DNA of 64,000 nucleotides from Chrysaora quinquecirrha (GCA_014526335.1 JACTAT010000033.1:239410-303409); one strand, 5' to 3'; positions 45,173-56,333 are shown, counted from the first letter of the stretch. The notes: generated by a model from the sequence alone, not told the origin. Program-made: numbers and translations.

Positions 45173-45436
45173 TTAACTAATCAACTAATCAACTAATTAA
45201 CTAACTAACTAACTAACAACTATCTAGCTAGTTACCTAACTAACTAGCTAACTAATAAAGTAACTTACTAACTAACTTACTATCTTCAAAAGTAGCAAAC
45301 AAACAAGCTGACTTATTTACAAGGTATTCTAACTAAGTAGCTTACTGACTAACTATAAACCTAACTAACTAGCAAACTAACAAACTAACTTACTAACTAA
45401 CTTAAAATCTTCTAAAGCAGCGAACTAACAAACTGA
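43475..45436. repeat. (TTAG)n block followed by (CTAA)n block, running into the gap
   Basis: From 43475 to about 44310 the plus strand reads TTAG repeats. After a unique junction of about 40 bp (GATGGGTGTTCCAAG) it switches to CTAA repeats from 44345 to the gap. Longer units containing TATCTTCTAAAGTAGC and CTAGCTAGTTACC recur, so the array has a higher-order structure. Together with 40765-41300 it forms an alternating inverted arrangement. Confidence 0.95.
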
Positions 45437-45936
45437 NNNNNNNNNNNNNNNNNNNNNNNNNNNNNNNNNNNNNNNNNNNNNNNNNNNNNNNNNNNNNNNN
45501 NNNNNNNNNNNNNNNNNNNNNNNNNNNNNNNNNNNNNNNNNNNNNNNNNNNNNNNNNNNNNNNNNNNNNNNNNNNNNNNNNNNNNNNNNNNNNNNNNNNN
45601 NNNNNNNNNNNNNNNNNNNNNNNNNNNNNNNNNNNNNNNNNNNNNNNNNNNNNNNNNNNNNNNNNNNNNNNNNNNNNNNNNNNNNNNNNNNNNNNNNNNN
45701 NNNNNNNNNNNNNNNNNNNNNNNNNNNNNNNNNNNNNNNNNNNNNNNNNNNNNNNNNNNNNNNNNNNNNNNNNNNNNNNNNNNNNNNNNNNNNNNNNNNN
45801 NNNNNNNNNNNNNNNNNNNNNNNNNNNNNNNNNNNNNNNNNNNNNNNNNNNNNNNNNNNNNNNNNNNNNNNNNNNNNNNNNNNNNNNNNNNNNNNNNNNN
45901 NNNNNNNNNNNNNNNNNNNNNNNNNNNNNNNNNNNN
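45437..45936. other. Assembly gap, exactly 500 N
   Basis: A placeholder gap in which the CTAA array disappears; the 5' exons of NICN1 may be hidden here. Confidence 0.99.
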
Positions 45937-46013
45937 CTGCCATATGCTGCAAACTGGTGCTGCATTCTTTGATCTAGGCTGCCTACTACTCGGTATCTAT
46001 TTTATTTTCACAG

Positions 46014-49000
46014 GTTGTCACTTATGGAAAACCTTGCTCAGAGATTATGCCTTAATGCCAAGTCCCCATCATGAAGAAGGAAGCCAAGATTATTTTGTAA
46101 TTGACTGCAAAAAAGAGGTATGCTTGGCAATTTGCACTTTCTTAAACACAGTGTACACTATTTATGCTGGTACTAGTACGTAGAAAACCAATTTTTGGCA
46201 ATAGGCAAGCAAGCAAGATAATGCAGGCATTAAGGGTTCAAGTATTCAGTGAAAAAGACAAAATGAAATGGATGAACTTCTGTAGCTTTTAGGAAACATC
46301 CTCCTTAGCTTTTGACTGCATCATTAGTTCAAAATTCTGGAATTCTCTTTCTATATCATTTTTCTACATTTCTGTTTTTACAGCAATTATGAGTTAAACC
46401 ATAAATATCTATACACACAATACACACTATAGTCCTACACAACGACGATTGTTGTCCCTGAAACACCTACTATTAAGTCATAAAATTGAAGAAATCGGAA
46501 TCTGAGGGCTACAGTTCTTCAGAGGAGACCTTGAGGCTTTCTGCAAGCTTTTTCACTGCATTTGCAGCCCTATAGTACTCAGACTTTGTGCTACATATTT
46601 GACAAGAAACTCTTGCCCAAAGTGCACCATTAAGACCAGTAATCATCATCACAACTTTGAAATTCTCCATCAGGTACTGCTTGCAAGTATTAGCAGCTTC
46701 TTGTGTATTACCAAAGTGGTTTATTATTGCTTCAGGCATTTTGATTATTTCCATAAATGGTGCTTGCATCGTACTTGGTATTTCTGGTGGTTCTGTGTTC
46801 CATGTTTCTCTAAACAATTGTGCTGCCCATTTTCTCATTGGGACATTGGTCTTGTAAATATGTTCCTGAAAGATTTGTAATTGCGATGAACAGAAAAACA
46901 TCATAAGGCATACTAAAAAGTTTTTTTCATCTGTCACTCCTAAGAGTATCAACATAAGAAACAGACCACTTAATGGACTAAGACAGAATTTATATGTCAG
47001 ATGCTGGTTGAAATGCACCAATCAGAAAAGCGACTGAATTCCTATTGTGTTTTGGATACCCATAAGCTCACTTAATACAGCAGAAAGATTAATAGAATTC
47101 ACTGAAGAGTCACAGTGTGTAACAAACTATTTCTGTCTACATAGAACCAGCCTTTTGGTTTTGATGTGGACAGATTCAATTGACAGATTCCAAAACCCTT
47201 AGATCAAACAAGGATCTTGCTTTCAAAGATATTCAAAACATAACAGGGGTCTTTTATTTTGAGCACTCAGTGTGGCTCTAGCAAATGTTTGTGGTCATAA
47301 ACACATGGGTCAGGCGCATTTAGCTGTAACACATGTATCTGTATGGCCTAAAACCCAAAGAGTATCTGTCACTTCAATGACTTACCATTCCTCCTATAGA
47401 TGGATAGTATTCAGCAACTGCATATCCTCCAGCAAGATAATTGGTATAGTCATCTGTTCCTTGTTTAAAGAACTTGTCTTTGTAGCCTCTTTTGTAGTAG
47501 TGAGATACCAGACTTGGATCCAACATTGAAATGAAATCAGAATGTGCCCATACAAATGCACAACCTCTTGGTGCAAAGTACCATTTGTGTAAATTGCCTA
47601 CAAAAAAAATTCATTGATGATATTGGTGTTACATTAATAGACACAAAGCATTCATGGACAAAGCAGTTATATATAGGCCCCAAAAAGTATATCAGCTCTC
47701 TAATTGTTAAAAACATTGCACAACTATGAAAGGGGACACAATATTTAAGGACATATGTTTGGCAAAAATTTTTTGATAGACATGGATTATGATGATGATG
47801 ATAATGATGACAATGACGATGATGATGATAATGATGGTGGTAATGATGATAACAACAATTATGATTATGCTGATGATGATGCCAGTCTGATGATGATGTT
47901 CATTTGGTAGAGATAATGATTATGATAGTGATGATGATGATGTTGATGATGATTATTATTACTGTTAATATTATTATTATTATGACGATGATGATGATGA
48001 TTATGAGGATTATGATGATGAAGATGATGATGATGGTGGTGCTGATGATGATGATGATTGTGATGATGATGGTGATGATGATGATGAGGATAATGAACAA
48101 TGAAGTTGATGAAGAGGATCAACAATGATAATGATGTAAATGATGATGTAGATGATGATGATAATGACAATGATGCTAATGATTATTATGATGATGATGA
48201 TATGATAATGATTGTGGTAACCCTGGTTTCAATGATAACAATGATGATGATGAGGATGATGACAATGATGCCCAGCATGATGATGATGCCCAATCTGATA
48301 ATGATTGAGATTATGATAATGATGATGATGACAATTATCAAGATAAGGATGATATACAACGTCCCAAACCCTTTTTCATTGAAATAATTAACTGCTACTT
48401 ACCACAGTAAAAATCAGCACCAATCTTCTTGATCTCCAATGGTAACTGCCCTGGGGCATGTGCTCCATCTATCAATGTTAACACATTAAATTCCTTGCAT
48501 ATTTTCACAAGTTTTTCAACAGGCATAAGCAGTGCACTGCCACTTGTAATATGATCAATGATAACAAGCTTTATATCAGGATGTTTTGCAAGGGCATCTC
48601 TGTATATACCACATATCTGATCTTCACTTGCTATTGGAAATGGAATATCTATACATAGCATTTTTGCACCAGTTTTACTGGTATAAAAATCAACAATGTT
48701 TCTCACTGCTCCATATGTATGATTGGTTATTAAGACTGCATCATTTGATGTCAAATCTAATGACTTTGTCACACAATTGATTCCTTCTGTCACGTTGCGT
48801 ACAAAAGCAAGATTTTCAGGGCTGGCTCCAACAGCCTTTGAAACAACATCACAACTCTGATCCCATCTGTCTCTGAGTTTTAAAAGAAACCATTCATCTG
48901 GACAACCTTCCATTTCTTCCTGAAAAATAAAAAGTAGATATAAAAGTGTCAGGAGCTCAGTGTGGTCAGGGTTCGAGCCCAGCCATGGTAGCGTCACAGC

Positions 49001-52000
49001 CAGGGTCAAGGTCTCGATTAGTTAACCTACAGTACTACTGAGATCCTAGTGACTGGCGCTAAAACACCATTTCAGCTTCACCTTCACCTATAAACACAAT
49101 CTATCTGTTTGCAATGACTTGGGGTGACTGCCCCTCTGTCCCCCCCCCCCCTAGCTACACTACTGTTAGTTAGTTAGTTACATATGCTTGCTGTCTTCCC
49201 AAAGCATTGGTTTCTGCACTGAGCTCAGGGGCTCAGCTCCACTAAACAATACAGGTCTAATCTATTCACTGCAACCCTAGCCCTTGCTTAATGTGACCAC
49301 ACCTCATGATTACTTTTGGTGACTCTTCTCGTTGCCAGTTTGACCTTGCTGGTGGAGATCAAACAGACATTAACAGATGGCAACATAGTATAATGCAGAG
49401 CTTGCTTACCTAAAAAGCAATACAACAATCAATTCTTTACCTGCAACTTTTTCTTATACGCCATGACAGGCTTTGGCAGTACACCATAGGAACCATAATT
49501 GACGATTGCATATGAAGAATCAAAATGAAAATGCCTTAAACGGATTAGAATTCCACAGTTGTAGTACTTTCTGACTTCATTATGCAGCCTCTTTATAACT
49601 ATGCTCTCTGTCTTTCCAGATGTGCTTACGTACTCCAATGCTTGATATGCTGCATATAAACCAAGGCTGCCTCCAAATACACCTAGAACCTTCTTGTCTA
49701 GATTTTGTATCGCATTTTTCACCACATCGTATGACTCCTGCAGGTCAATTTTTATCAGTGACAGATCCATTGGTATTCTTCACGCTAAAAGAAAACACAT
49801 ATCTTGTTAGAATTAATATCCTAAAGAAACATCTTTATAACTGGCTCTGAGTAATTTAGAGAAAGGGCTCATCCATCAATAATTATTTCTCACACCACAG
49901 TTAACAGAATAAGGTTGTAAGCAGGGGTATGACAAGACAAGAAAAATTTAGGGATAAAATTCTGATATTGCAAGGTAGAAGGATGAAATTTTTTAACCAT
50001 CAATTTTTATAGTGTTTTTACTTTAAGTTTTGGCACTAGTACAGTTTCGCACCACTCTTAAATTAGAAGTCTAATAAACCTGTATTGCGGTGTTAATTTG
50101 CAGTTCCTTATTGGAATGTGGGGGCTGCTCCCCAAAAACTCTGCTTGACAGTGTGTATGTTTCAAATTTATCGGAAACATACCTACCTTGATGTAAACTA
50201 CAGTAGGAGGGGTGCGAAACTGTACTAGCACCGAAGTTTTAGCCATTAATTGAGGCTGCCCTTCAAACCCCCTCAGCAAAAGGGGAAGGGTCAAGATTTG
50301 TCAAGTATTGTTCTTTTGAAAACCACCGGCAACAGCATCAGCATTGGGGCTATGGCATGAAGGAAGAGATCTGATAGTGCAGATTGGCACTCCTTCAGTT
50401 CAACATCTAACAAAGGGAGGGGGTGACTGAGCTTGTTGATTGATATCTATGAGCCAGTTGCAGTTACTGTTGAAATTTATTTTTTGACGACCATATTCCC
50501 AGAACCAAAAAGAGAGGTATTTGAAAGTATAAGGCATGGGACGAGTATTGAGGACAATATTGGATTAGCTTCTAGGTAGCAAGACTGGGTAGATAGGCAA
50601 CGTAGTTGTAAATGGTAGGGTGGGCCTGTGTGTATGTGTTAAGCCTTTCTGGGTGATTCCCCCACCCCACCCTGTTCTTGGTCTTTCAAACCCAACTTCT
50701 AATCAAATCATTTTTGAAAATTAACTTGAAAATTGCACTCTAAATATCAATGTAACATTTTTTACCAAAACTAAGACAGATGCATTCGCTAGACAGGAGA
50801 AAATTCGCCTTTCTTTGCTTTGCTTTGCTGTTTCTTAGACGTGTCTGCGTTGCCGTCTTGGCCTGACCTTCCCTTATCTTGATTCGCTTATAGTTGTTGT
50901 TGTTGTCGTATGTCGTTGCTGTTGATTCCAATGAAAGTGTTGCTTTTGTTGCATGCAAGACCCTTTTGAACATTATCATGATTAGCGATTTCAGTCATGT
51001 TATTGTTAAAATTAAAACTCACATAATTTGTATTTTAGTTACATACAGTATGTACGCAATTATTTGTACCCATGTATCAAATGTTTCCTTACTAATTTGG
51101 CGCACATACAGGCGTCTCTTTGAAATAGCCATGGCACTAAATATGCAGTGAAAATGAAGGAATTTTTAGGGAACTTTTGGAGCTACAATTTAATTTAAAA
51201 GGGGACAGATTTGCCTTGAGATAAGTTCTTTATAAAATAAAAAATGTGTACACGTTTTTTTTTTATAAGGAACACCTTTATAAGGAACTCGAGGCTGAAA
51301 ATTCCCAAAAAATTAAGGAACTTTAAGGAACTGTCGAGGCTCGGATGAAAAACTAAGAATAATTTTTTTCAAGAACAAGACGATTTGTACGGAAAAATTA
51401 CAGAATAACAATACATTTCCTATGGTTCTGCCAAAAAAGACTCCATTTTTATTTGAAATTAGAAAATGAAGCAAGTTTATGTGAATTTGCTTTAAAAGTT
51501 AGTATTGAAACATATCTCACGACAAAGAACAATATAAGGAACTTCAGCCTCATTTTGTTAAAAAATTAAGGAACTCCAGCCTCAACTCAGACCAAAGGTT
51601 CCTTATAAAAAAAAACGTGTAAGTGACGTGCCTACTGTTAAGTCCTGTTCTAACGATTTTCGTTTTTTTTTTTCTTTTGTAGTTCTCATTTGAACCAGAA
51701 AACATTATTATGATGAGACTGATCCTCCGTCAGCCTTCACCTCACTGGCTACGCTTTGATATCGAAGATCTGGCATTTTATTTGCCAACTCAGGACAAGA
51801 CTGTAGTAGGTTTAGATTTTTCCACAAGTGGCATACCACAATTCATGGGATTTGAACCCAGGACTGCATGATCAGAGAGCCAAGGACGTTTCCACTGAGC
51901 TATAGAGCTCAATGAAATCGCCGAGTAACTCTCCAAGTCATACAGCCCAGGGCTCTACTTCAGTTTGACTTTTGTGTTTCGGCTATGTTAAGCCTTCTTC

Positions 52001-54768
52001 GGCACCATACATATTAGCATTTATTTGTCTTGAATGACGAACACATAGGATAGATTTTTCCACAAGTGGCATACCACAATAGATGGGATTCGAACCTGGA
52101 CTGCATGACCAGAGAGCCAACGACGTTTCCACTGAGCTATAGAGCTCAGTTGAAATCGCCGAGTAACTCTCCAAGTCATACTGCCCAAGGCTCTCATCCC
52201 ATTTTGCTTTTTGTGTTTCGGCTATGTTGAGCCTTCTTCAGCACCATAACTATTATATGTATTTGTCTGTGCTAAGTTTATTTATTGATTTGATTTGGCA
52301 TCAATATCGTGATAGACCGAGGAAGCATTAGAGTACAGATTGGTGTACTCTCCCTTCTCTCCTTTGTCAATCTCTTTTAGATCTTTAGAGAAACTAATCT
52401 ACTTAAGAATTCTGCGGTTCTTGCTTCTCATAAAGTAAAGCAATTAGTGCACAGTGTTTTTTCAAAAAAAGGAAGTCGGTAGAGAAATTTTCATACTAAA
52501 AGTCAAAATTTAATTTTTGAGTAAAAAATTTGGTACCTACGCATTTTTTTAAGGAATAAGAATTATGCTGCCATCACTCTATGATGCTTTATTTACTTTA
52601 TTTACTAATAACGCTAAGAAGAAACAAAATTTTAGCATGGGTGGTGAGACACCGCATGTGTATGCGGAGGTATAATTTCTATGCTTCTGTGGAGGAGACA
52701 TTGAAAGACCTAAAAGAAAGAAATATACTGTTTTTCTCTGTTCTCCCTTTGCTGTAGAACTTTCAATTGCAATGATATCCCCAGATAGCTGTAAAACTCC
52801 GCTTTAGAAAAGCTATTGTTAAGGCCCCATAAGGGGAAGGGGTCAGAATATCCCATATTCGCTTCATTTTTTTAAATACCCCTTTTCCCTTTAAATTTAT
52901 TCAGTTATTGGAAGGCTACGACAATTGTTATAATTACCTTGACGGGATTCGAACCAGTGACCTTGCCCCCTGAATGTTTCCCTTTTATCCCATAATTTTC
53001 GCAAAAATTATCTCCTATACCTTTTATTTCGTTCAGAATGTATGTACTGTTACCCATGATCTTGATCTAGTAATTGCAAATTTAGAACCCTGTAGGTTCA
53101 AGAGATATGCTCTGAAACTCCTCTGGTAAAAGTATACTCCTCTGGCTTACCACACAGAGGCCGATCAAGGTTCTAATTCCGGAGGTTGAGGGTGGCCAGA
53201 TAGATTAGACCCCATATTTTGGGTGACAAATCCCTTATAACCTAATGGAGCTTTGTTAACAAACTTTATTTCTTTGCAGTATTACATGGAACATCAAAGC
53301 CTTTTTTCTAATGTCAGAAAGATGGTAGCCCTGGCTAAAGACAAGACTGTAAAGAGTGCTTTGCAGGAGTCGGCATCTGGCAGATTTGATGTAAGCTTCA
53401 ATTTCAACTTCAGCCCAGTTGCGTAACGCAGTTAAGGGTGCGATCTTTTGGAGCGAAGCAAAAGTTTGATTCGACATTGTTCTGTTCTTTTCAATGCCGA
53501 ATCAAGCGAATTGCTTTCGTAGCGATTCGTTGATGCTTCTTGGAAACTTGAAATTTTCTTGAAAGACCGAATCAATGATTTCTTTTTGTATTGCTTCGGT
53601 TCCACGTCTTCGTAGAATCAAAAAAGCGAAGCAAATCTCTGATTCGCTTCAAAGAACGCACCCTAAGGCTTTCTTAGTTCTATGCTAAAAGGCTTCCTAA
53701 ACAGTTATTAACCAGGGCACACGTGGGTTGCTTTTTAGCATTTTCAAGGTTTTGAAGGACAATGCAATATTCTCCCACTACGTTATGCCCCCCTTCCTAC
53801 ATAGACCTTACTTCGCTTCGCCGTTCGGTCCCATTATTACTAAATTCCTACCGGCCTCAAGCGTCTCCTTTAAGCTGTGGCTAAACTAGGAGACATGTCG
53901 CGGGCGACATTGTATTCGGCGTGTCTCCAAGGGGGGCACATTTGCGTCTCTCGCTAATTTTGCCACGCTCTGCGAAGTTTCTGAAGGCTAAACTGGGAGA
54001 CATCGAGGGGACATGCCTCCTAGTTTAGCCAGGCCTTTACACCATTGCTTCAACCATCTGCATTTATGTATATTGGAACCTTAATAGAGGCTTCCAAACA
54101 AGAAAACGGTTGTTCTGTCCTTTGTTGTTGTTATGGATTTTGAAGGGAATTCTGGGAATGATTTCCTTAGTTACTGTAACTTACTACAAACACGTTGAGT
54201 TCGTTGAAAATTCTCGTAACTAAGGAAATTACCAGAATTCCCTTCAAAAATCCTTAATAAAAGCAAACGGCCGCCATCTTTTTCGCAAGCCGCGTCCTGG
54301 CTCACATTATGACACTAGAGCCGCTTGATTCGTTGGATCAAGCATCGAGAGGACCAAACTGGTCGAATTTCACAGTCCAAACCTCCAAATATGTGTGAAA
54401 GTGGCTGGATCGTTGAATCTGATTTCATGCTTGTGACCCAGTTGCTTCCGTTGTTACATTACATTGTGCTGTTGAAAAATGCTTTCCAAGAAGGAGAAAG
54501 CGACTGAAAAATTACTGCCAGAATGGATGGTCTCGTTATTTCGTCTACTTCTGAGATTCTAGCGTCTTGTACTAAACACACTCTTTTTCACATTACAAAT
54601 GAATCACTGTTTTTAACCTGCTATAGACAGTCTCTTCATAGTTTAGCCGAAAGACCTAGGCATCTTGTTTGTTATTCCTGAATCTCTCTGCAGTTGTACT
54701 GATTCTTGTTCGTTATTTCGTCTTAGATTGATGGAAAATATGACCTAAATCTGTTATCATACACGTAA
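46014..54768 (+). CDS. NICN1: Nicolin-1, tubulin polyglutamylase complex subunit (5' end missing)
   Basis: Four exons on the plus strand: 46014-46117, 51683 to 51806 or 51809, 53280-53390 and 54727-54768. They encode LLRDYALMPSPHHEEGSQDY, then MMRLILRQPSPHWLRFDIED, then VRKMVALAKDKT...GRFD, and end IDGKYDLNLLSYT. These blocks match vertebrate nicolin-1 in order and end at the same residue (recalled: LRDYCLMPDPHSEEG, LRLILRQPSPLWLSF, GRFDVDGCYDLNLLSYT). NICN1 is a subunit of the tubulin polyglutamylase complex with TTLL1, and so acts on microtubules of cilia and neurons. The N-terminal third is absent, probably in the gap. The donor of the second exon is unclear (GTAGGT at 51807 keeps phase 0), because a SINE begins a few bases further. 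About 30 residues seen in vertebrates between the second and third exons are missing, or in an unseen exon. An AATAAA lies at 54952-54957. A whole gene lies in its first visible intron. Confidence 0.9.
46509..49770 (-). CDS. PLP-dependent class-V aminotransferase family enzyme (isopenicillin N epimerase-like), complete
   Basis: Four minus-strand exons: 49441-49770, 48403-48919, 47386-47597 and 46509-46865. They give 471 residues with all GT/AG junctions in phase. Residues 29-50 are hydrophobic (VLGVFGGSLGLYAAYQALEY), a possible membrane anchor. The fold-type I core then starts with NYGSYGVLPKPV. Residues 261-264 are the DGAH block, whose aspartate binds the pyridine nitrogen; Lys287 in NLHKWYFAPRG is the expected Schiff-base lysine, and GTDDYTNYL follows. 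The closest families are isopenicillin N epimerase-like and EgtE/Egt2-like C-S lyases; the substrate cannot be read from the sequence. The ATG at 49768-49770 is the first in frame. The gene lies wholly inside a NICN1 intron on the opposite strand. Confidence 0.92.
47780..48345. repeat. (GAT)n-rich microsatellite
   Basis: Interrupted GATGATGAT/AATGATGAT trinucleotide repeat in the intron between the second and third exons of the aminotransferase gene. The His-rich and Ile/Met-rich open frames here are artefacts of the repeat. Confidence 0.95.
48950..49090 (+). mobile_element. tRNA-derived SINE, 5'-truncated copy
   Basis: It starts within the tRNA-like part (AGCTCAGTGTGGTCAGGGTT), keeps the B box GGTTCGAGCCC and the body TTAGTTAACCTAC and GACTGGCGCTAAAACACC, as in 24075-24243. 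It lies in the first intron of the aminotransferase gene. Confidence 0.75.
50032..50232. mobile_element. TIR element with GGCACTAGTACAGTTTCGCA ends
   Basis: GGCACTAGTACAGTTTCGCA mirrors TGCGAAACTGTACTAGCACC. AAGTTTT flanks both sides (50025-50031 and 50234-50240), one base away from the right end, so a 7-8 bp duplication is likely. It is non-coding. Confidence 0.8.
51251..51619. mobile_element. CACGTTTTTTTTATAAGGAAC MITE, copy 2
   Basis: CACGTTTTTTTTTATAAGGA mirrors CCTTATAAAAAAAAACGTG. TA flanks both ends (51249-51250 and 51620-51621). It ends about 60 bp before the NICN1 exon at 51683. Copies are at 42643 and 55414. Confidence 0.88.
51813..51995 (-). mobile_element. tRNA-derived SINE next to a NICN1 splice donor
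   Basis: On the minus strand an A box (TATAGCTCAGTGG) and a B box (GGTTCAAATCC) lie in the 3' half, preceded by a conserved leader (GCCGAAGAAGGCTTAACATA). The 3' end GTGGAAAAATC lies within ten bases of the end of the NICN1 exon. Copies are at 52050 and 36511. Confidence 0.85.
52050..52250 (-). mobile_element. tRNA-derived SINE, second tandem copy
   Basis: The same order as 51813-51995: leader GCTGAAGAAGGCTCAACATA, A box TATAGCTCAGTGG, B box GGTTCGAATCC, and tail GTGGAAAAATC. The two copies lie head to tail about 55 bp apart. Confidence 0.85.
52450..52650. mobile_element. Partial mariner-like element
   Basis: The sequence from AAAAAAAGGAAGTCGGTAGA to the AATAACGCTAAGAAGAA block aligns by eye with the left half of 31636-32215 (TTTAATTTTTGAG, TTTGGTAC, GGAATGAGAATTATGCTG). 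The right half is missing. Confidence 0.7.
52936..52972 (-). mobile_element. tRNA-like 3' half, SINE remnant
   Basis: The minus strand reads AAGGTCACTGGTTCGAATCC and CGTCAAGG, the T arm and B box of a tRNA. No D arm or anticodon arm fits, so this is a remnant and not a gene. Confidence 0.5.
53436..53663. mobile_element. MITE of the TAA-target group, GATTCGCTTC family
   Basis: GGGTGCGATCTTTTGGAGCG mirrors CGCTTCAAAGAACGCACCC, and TAA flanks both ends (53433-53435 and 53664-53666). CGAATCAAGCGAA and GAAGCGAATC words recur. It lies 45 bp after a NICN1 exon. Confidence 0.88.
53874..54035. mobile_element. MITE of the TAA-target group, GGAGACATGTC family, short copy
   Basis: GCTGTGGCTAAACTAGGAGA mirrors CTCCTAGTTTAGCCAGGCC. 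TAA precedes it. It shares TAAACNAGGAGACATGTC with 10821-11068. Confidence 0.82.
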
Positions 54769-55413
54769 TATGGAAGCATACAACATGAATGAGTTGCACT
54801 AGAAAGCAAAGTAGTAAACAACAATTGCCCTTTTCAAGGTCGTAACAGATTTACTAAGTGACTGTATCTAACATTTGGTAAGTGTATGTGTAAATACCTT
54901 TGAAAGACATTGCAAGGAGGACTTGTACATTGTGTTTTAAAAGAACATACAAATAAATACTTAAGCGAAACTTATTCAAGACTCAATCAATTACTATATT
55001 CCCTCGAATAAACGCCCGGGGCCCTTATTTAGAAATCTATCAAAAAGAGGAGCAATTATTTGAACATTTATGAATAAACTAAACGTTCTGACAAAGTTAG
55101 GTTTTGCAGCAACTGACAAAGGTGTCCCTTGATTCATCCCATCCAGAACCTGCACATTTACTTTCAAAAAGGGTGTCCAACCCGATAGGGCTGCTTATTA
55201 ATCCAGGGGGGGCGGGTTTCGAGGGAGGGCTCTTATGCGAGGAAATATGGTATATCTTATATCTTATTTATTCTATAAACGTATTCTCTAAATCAACATT
55301 AAAGCATTTGTTGCATTGATATCCGAGATATGAGAGAATTATCACAGAGGACAAATAACTCTTGAAGATGTTATTTTGGAATAATTTCTTTTGATGTTGT
55401 TGTTTTTATAGTA

Positions 55414-55813
55414 CACGCTTTTTTATAAAGAACCACTTTATAAGGAACCTACATGTAGAAGGCCCGAAAATTTAAAGAACTTATACTAGCAAAGAGAAAA
55501 TCATTAAAGAACTTTTGAATGTTGAATACTTTTATCACTGTAAATAATCAAGAATTAGAAAGCTGGTTCCTTTCATTTGCAGTCGAAAATTACATTAATT
55601 GTACGTTAAGCATGTATCCAATGTTTCTTTGAGAAGTCTCGAGCTTTGCTTACATGCAAAAGTCTCTTTTTTATTGTTAAGACCACAGTATGTGCAGTTA
55701 AAATTGAGGAACTATTAAGAAACTTTTGGAACTACAGTCGCCTCAAAAGAGGCCCAAAAATAAGGAACTTTAAGAACTAGACATTGAGGTAGGTTCCTTA
55801 TAAAAAAAGCGTG
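55414..55813. mobile_element. CACGTTTTTTTTATAAGGAAC MITE, copy 3
   Basis: CACGCTTTTTTATAAAGAAC mirrors GGTTCCTTATAAAAAAAGCG, then TG. TA flanks both ends (55412-55413 and 55814-55815). The centre has diverged from the other two copies. Confidence 0.85.
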
Positions 55814-55879
55814 TAGTCCAGTGAAACGTCAACAAGCAGATACCTCTCATAACAGACACTTCTTAATATTCCATTTCCT

Positions 55880-56172
55880 TATAAAACGGATCGTCTACAA
55901 AGACATTAAAAAACAAGGGTCCAAGAAAAGAGCCCTGTGGTACACCAATTTAGATACGCTTTGGCAGGAGCTGATCCAGGAGAGGTTGACCGAAGAGCTA
56001 GCCACCACATTTTCTTTACAGGAAACCCTCTATATGAATTCAATATTATATAAAGCAAGGGTATAAGAACGGACCCCTGTGGTACACCAATTGAGATACG
56101 ATGTGGCAAGGGAGGTGGATGGGGGAGCTAGCCACCTGTTTTTCTATAGAGTTGACCCTCTATCTCTACTCG
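55880..56172 (-). mobile_element. LINE reverse-transcriptase remnant, duplicated
   Basis: On the minus strand IGVPQGSVLIPLLYIILN is encoded near 56090-56040, and a second copy in another frame reads IGVPQGSFLGPLFF near 55950-55910. GVPQGSxLGPLL is a conserved RT block. The two copies, each with CTAGCCACC and ACCCTCTAT flanks, suggest a local tandem duplication of about 130-150 bp. Confidence 0.75.
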
Positions 56173-56333
56173 ATTACAGACTCGATACCTATCTATCTAT
56201 TTAGAATTGACTTTTGATGGCTTGAAGAGGCCAGTAATTCGTCTGTAACCCAATTCTAAGAAATATGGGGTCTGATCCATGTGGCCACCCTCCGGAATTG
56301 CAACCTGGATCGGCCTCTGTGTGGTGAGCCAGG

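Noticed and set aside
40765..45436. Possible interstitial telomere repeat
   Set aside because: The unit is TTAG/CTAA, not TTAGGG, the usual cnidarian telomere repeat, and the blocks switch orientation; it is a microsatellite.
45402..45965. Open frames across the second gap
   Set aside because: Almost entirely N; no real coding sequence.
47865..48387. His-rich, Ile-rich and Met/Asp-rich open frames
   Set aside because: They are translations of the GAT/ATG trinucleotide repeat on both strands inside an intron.
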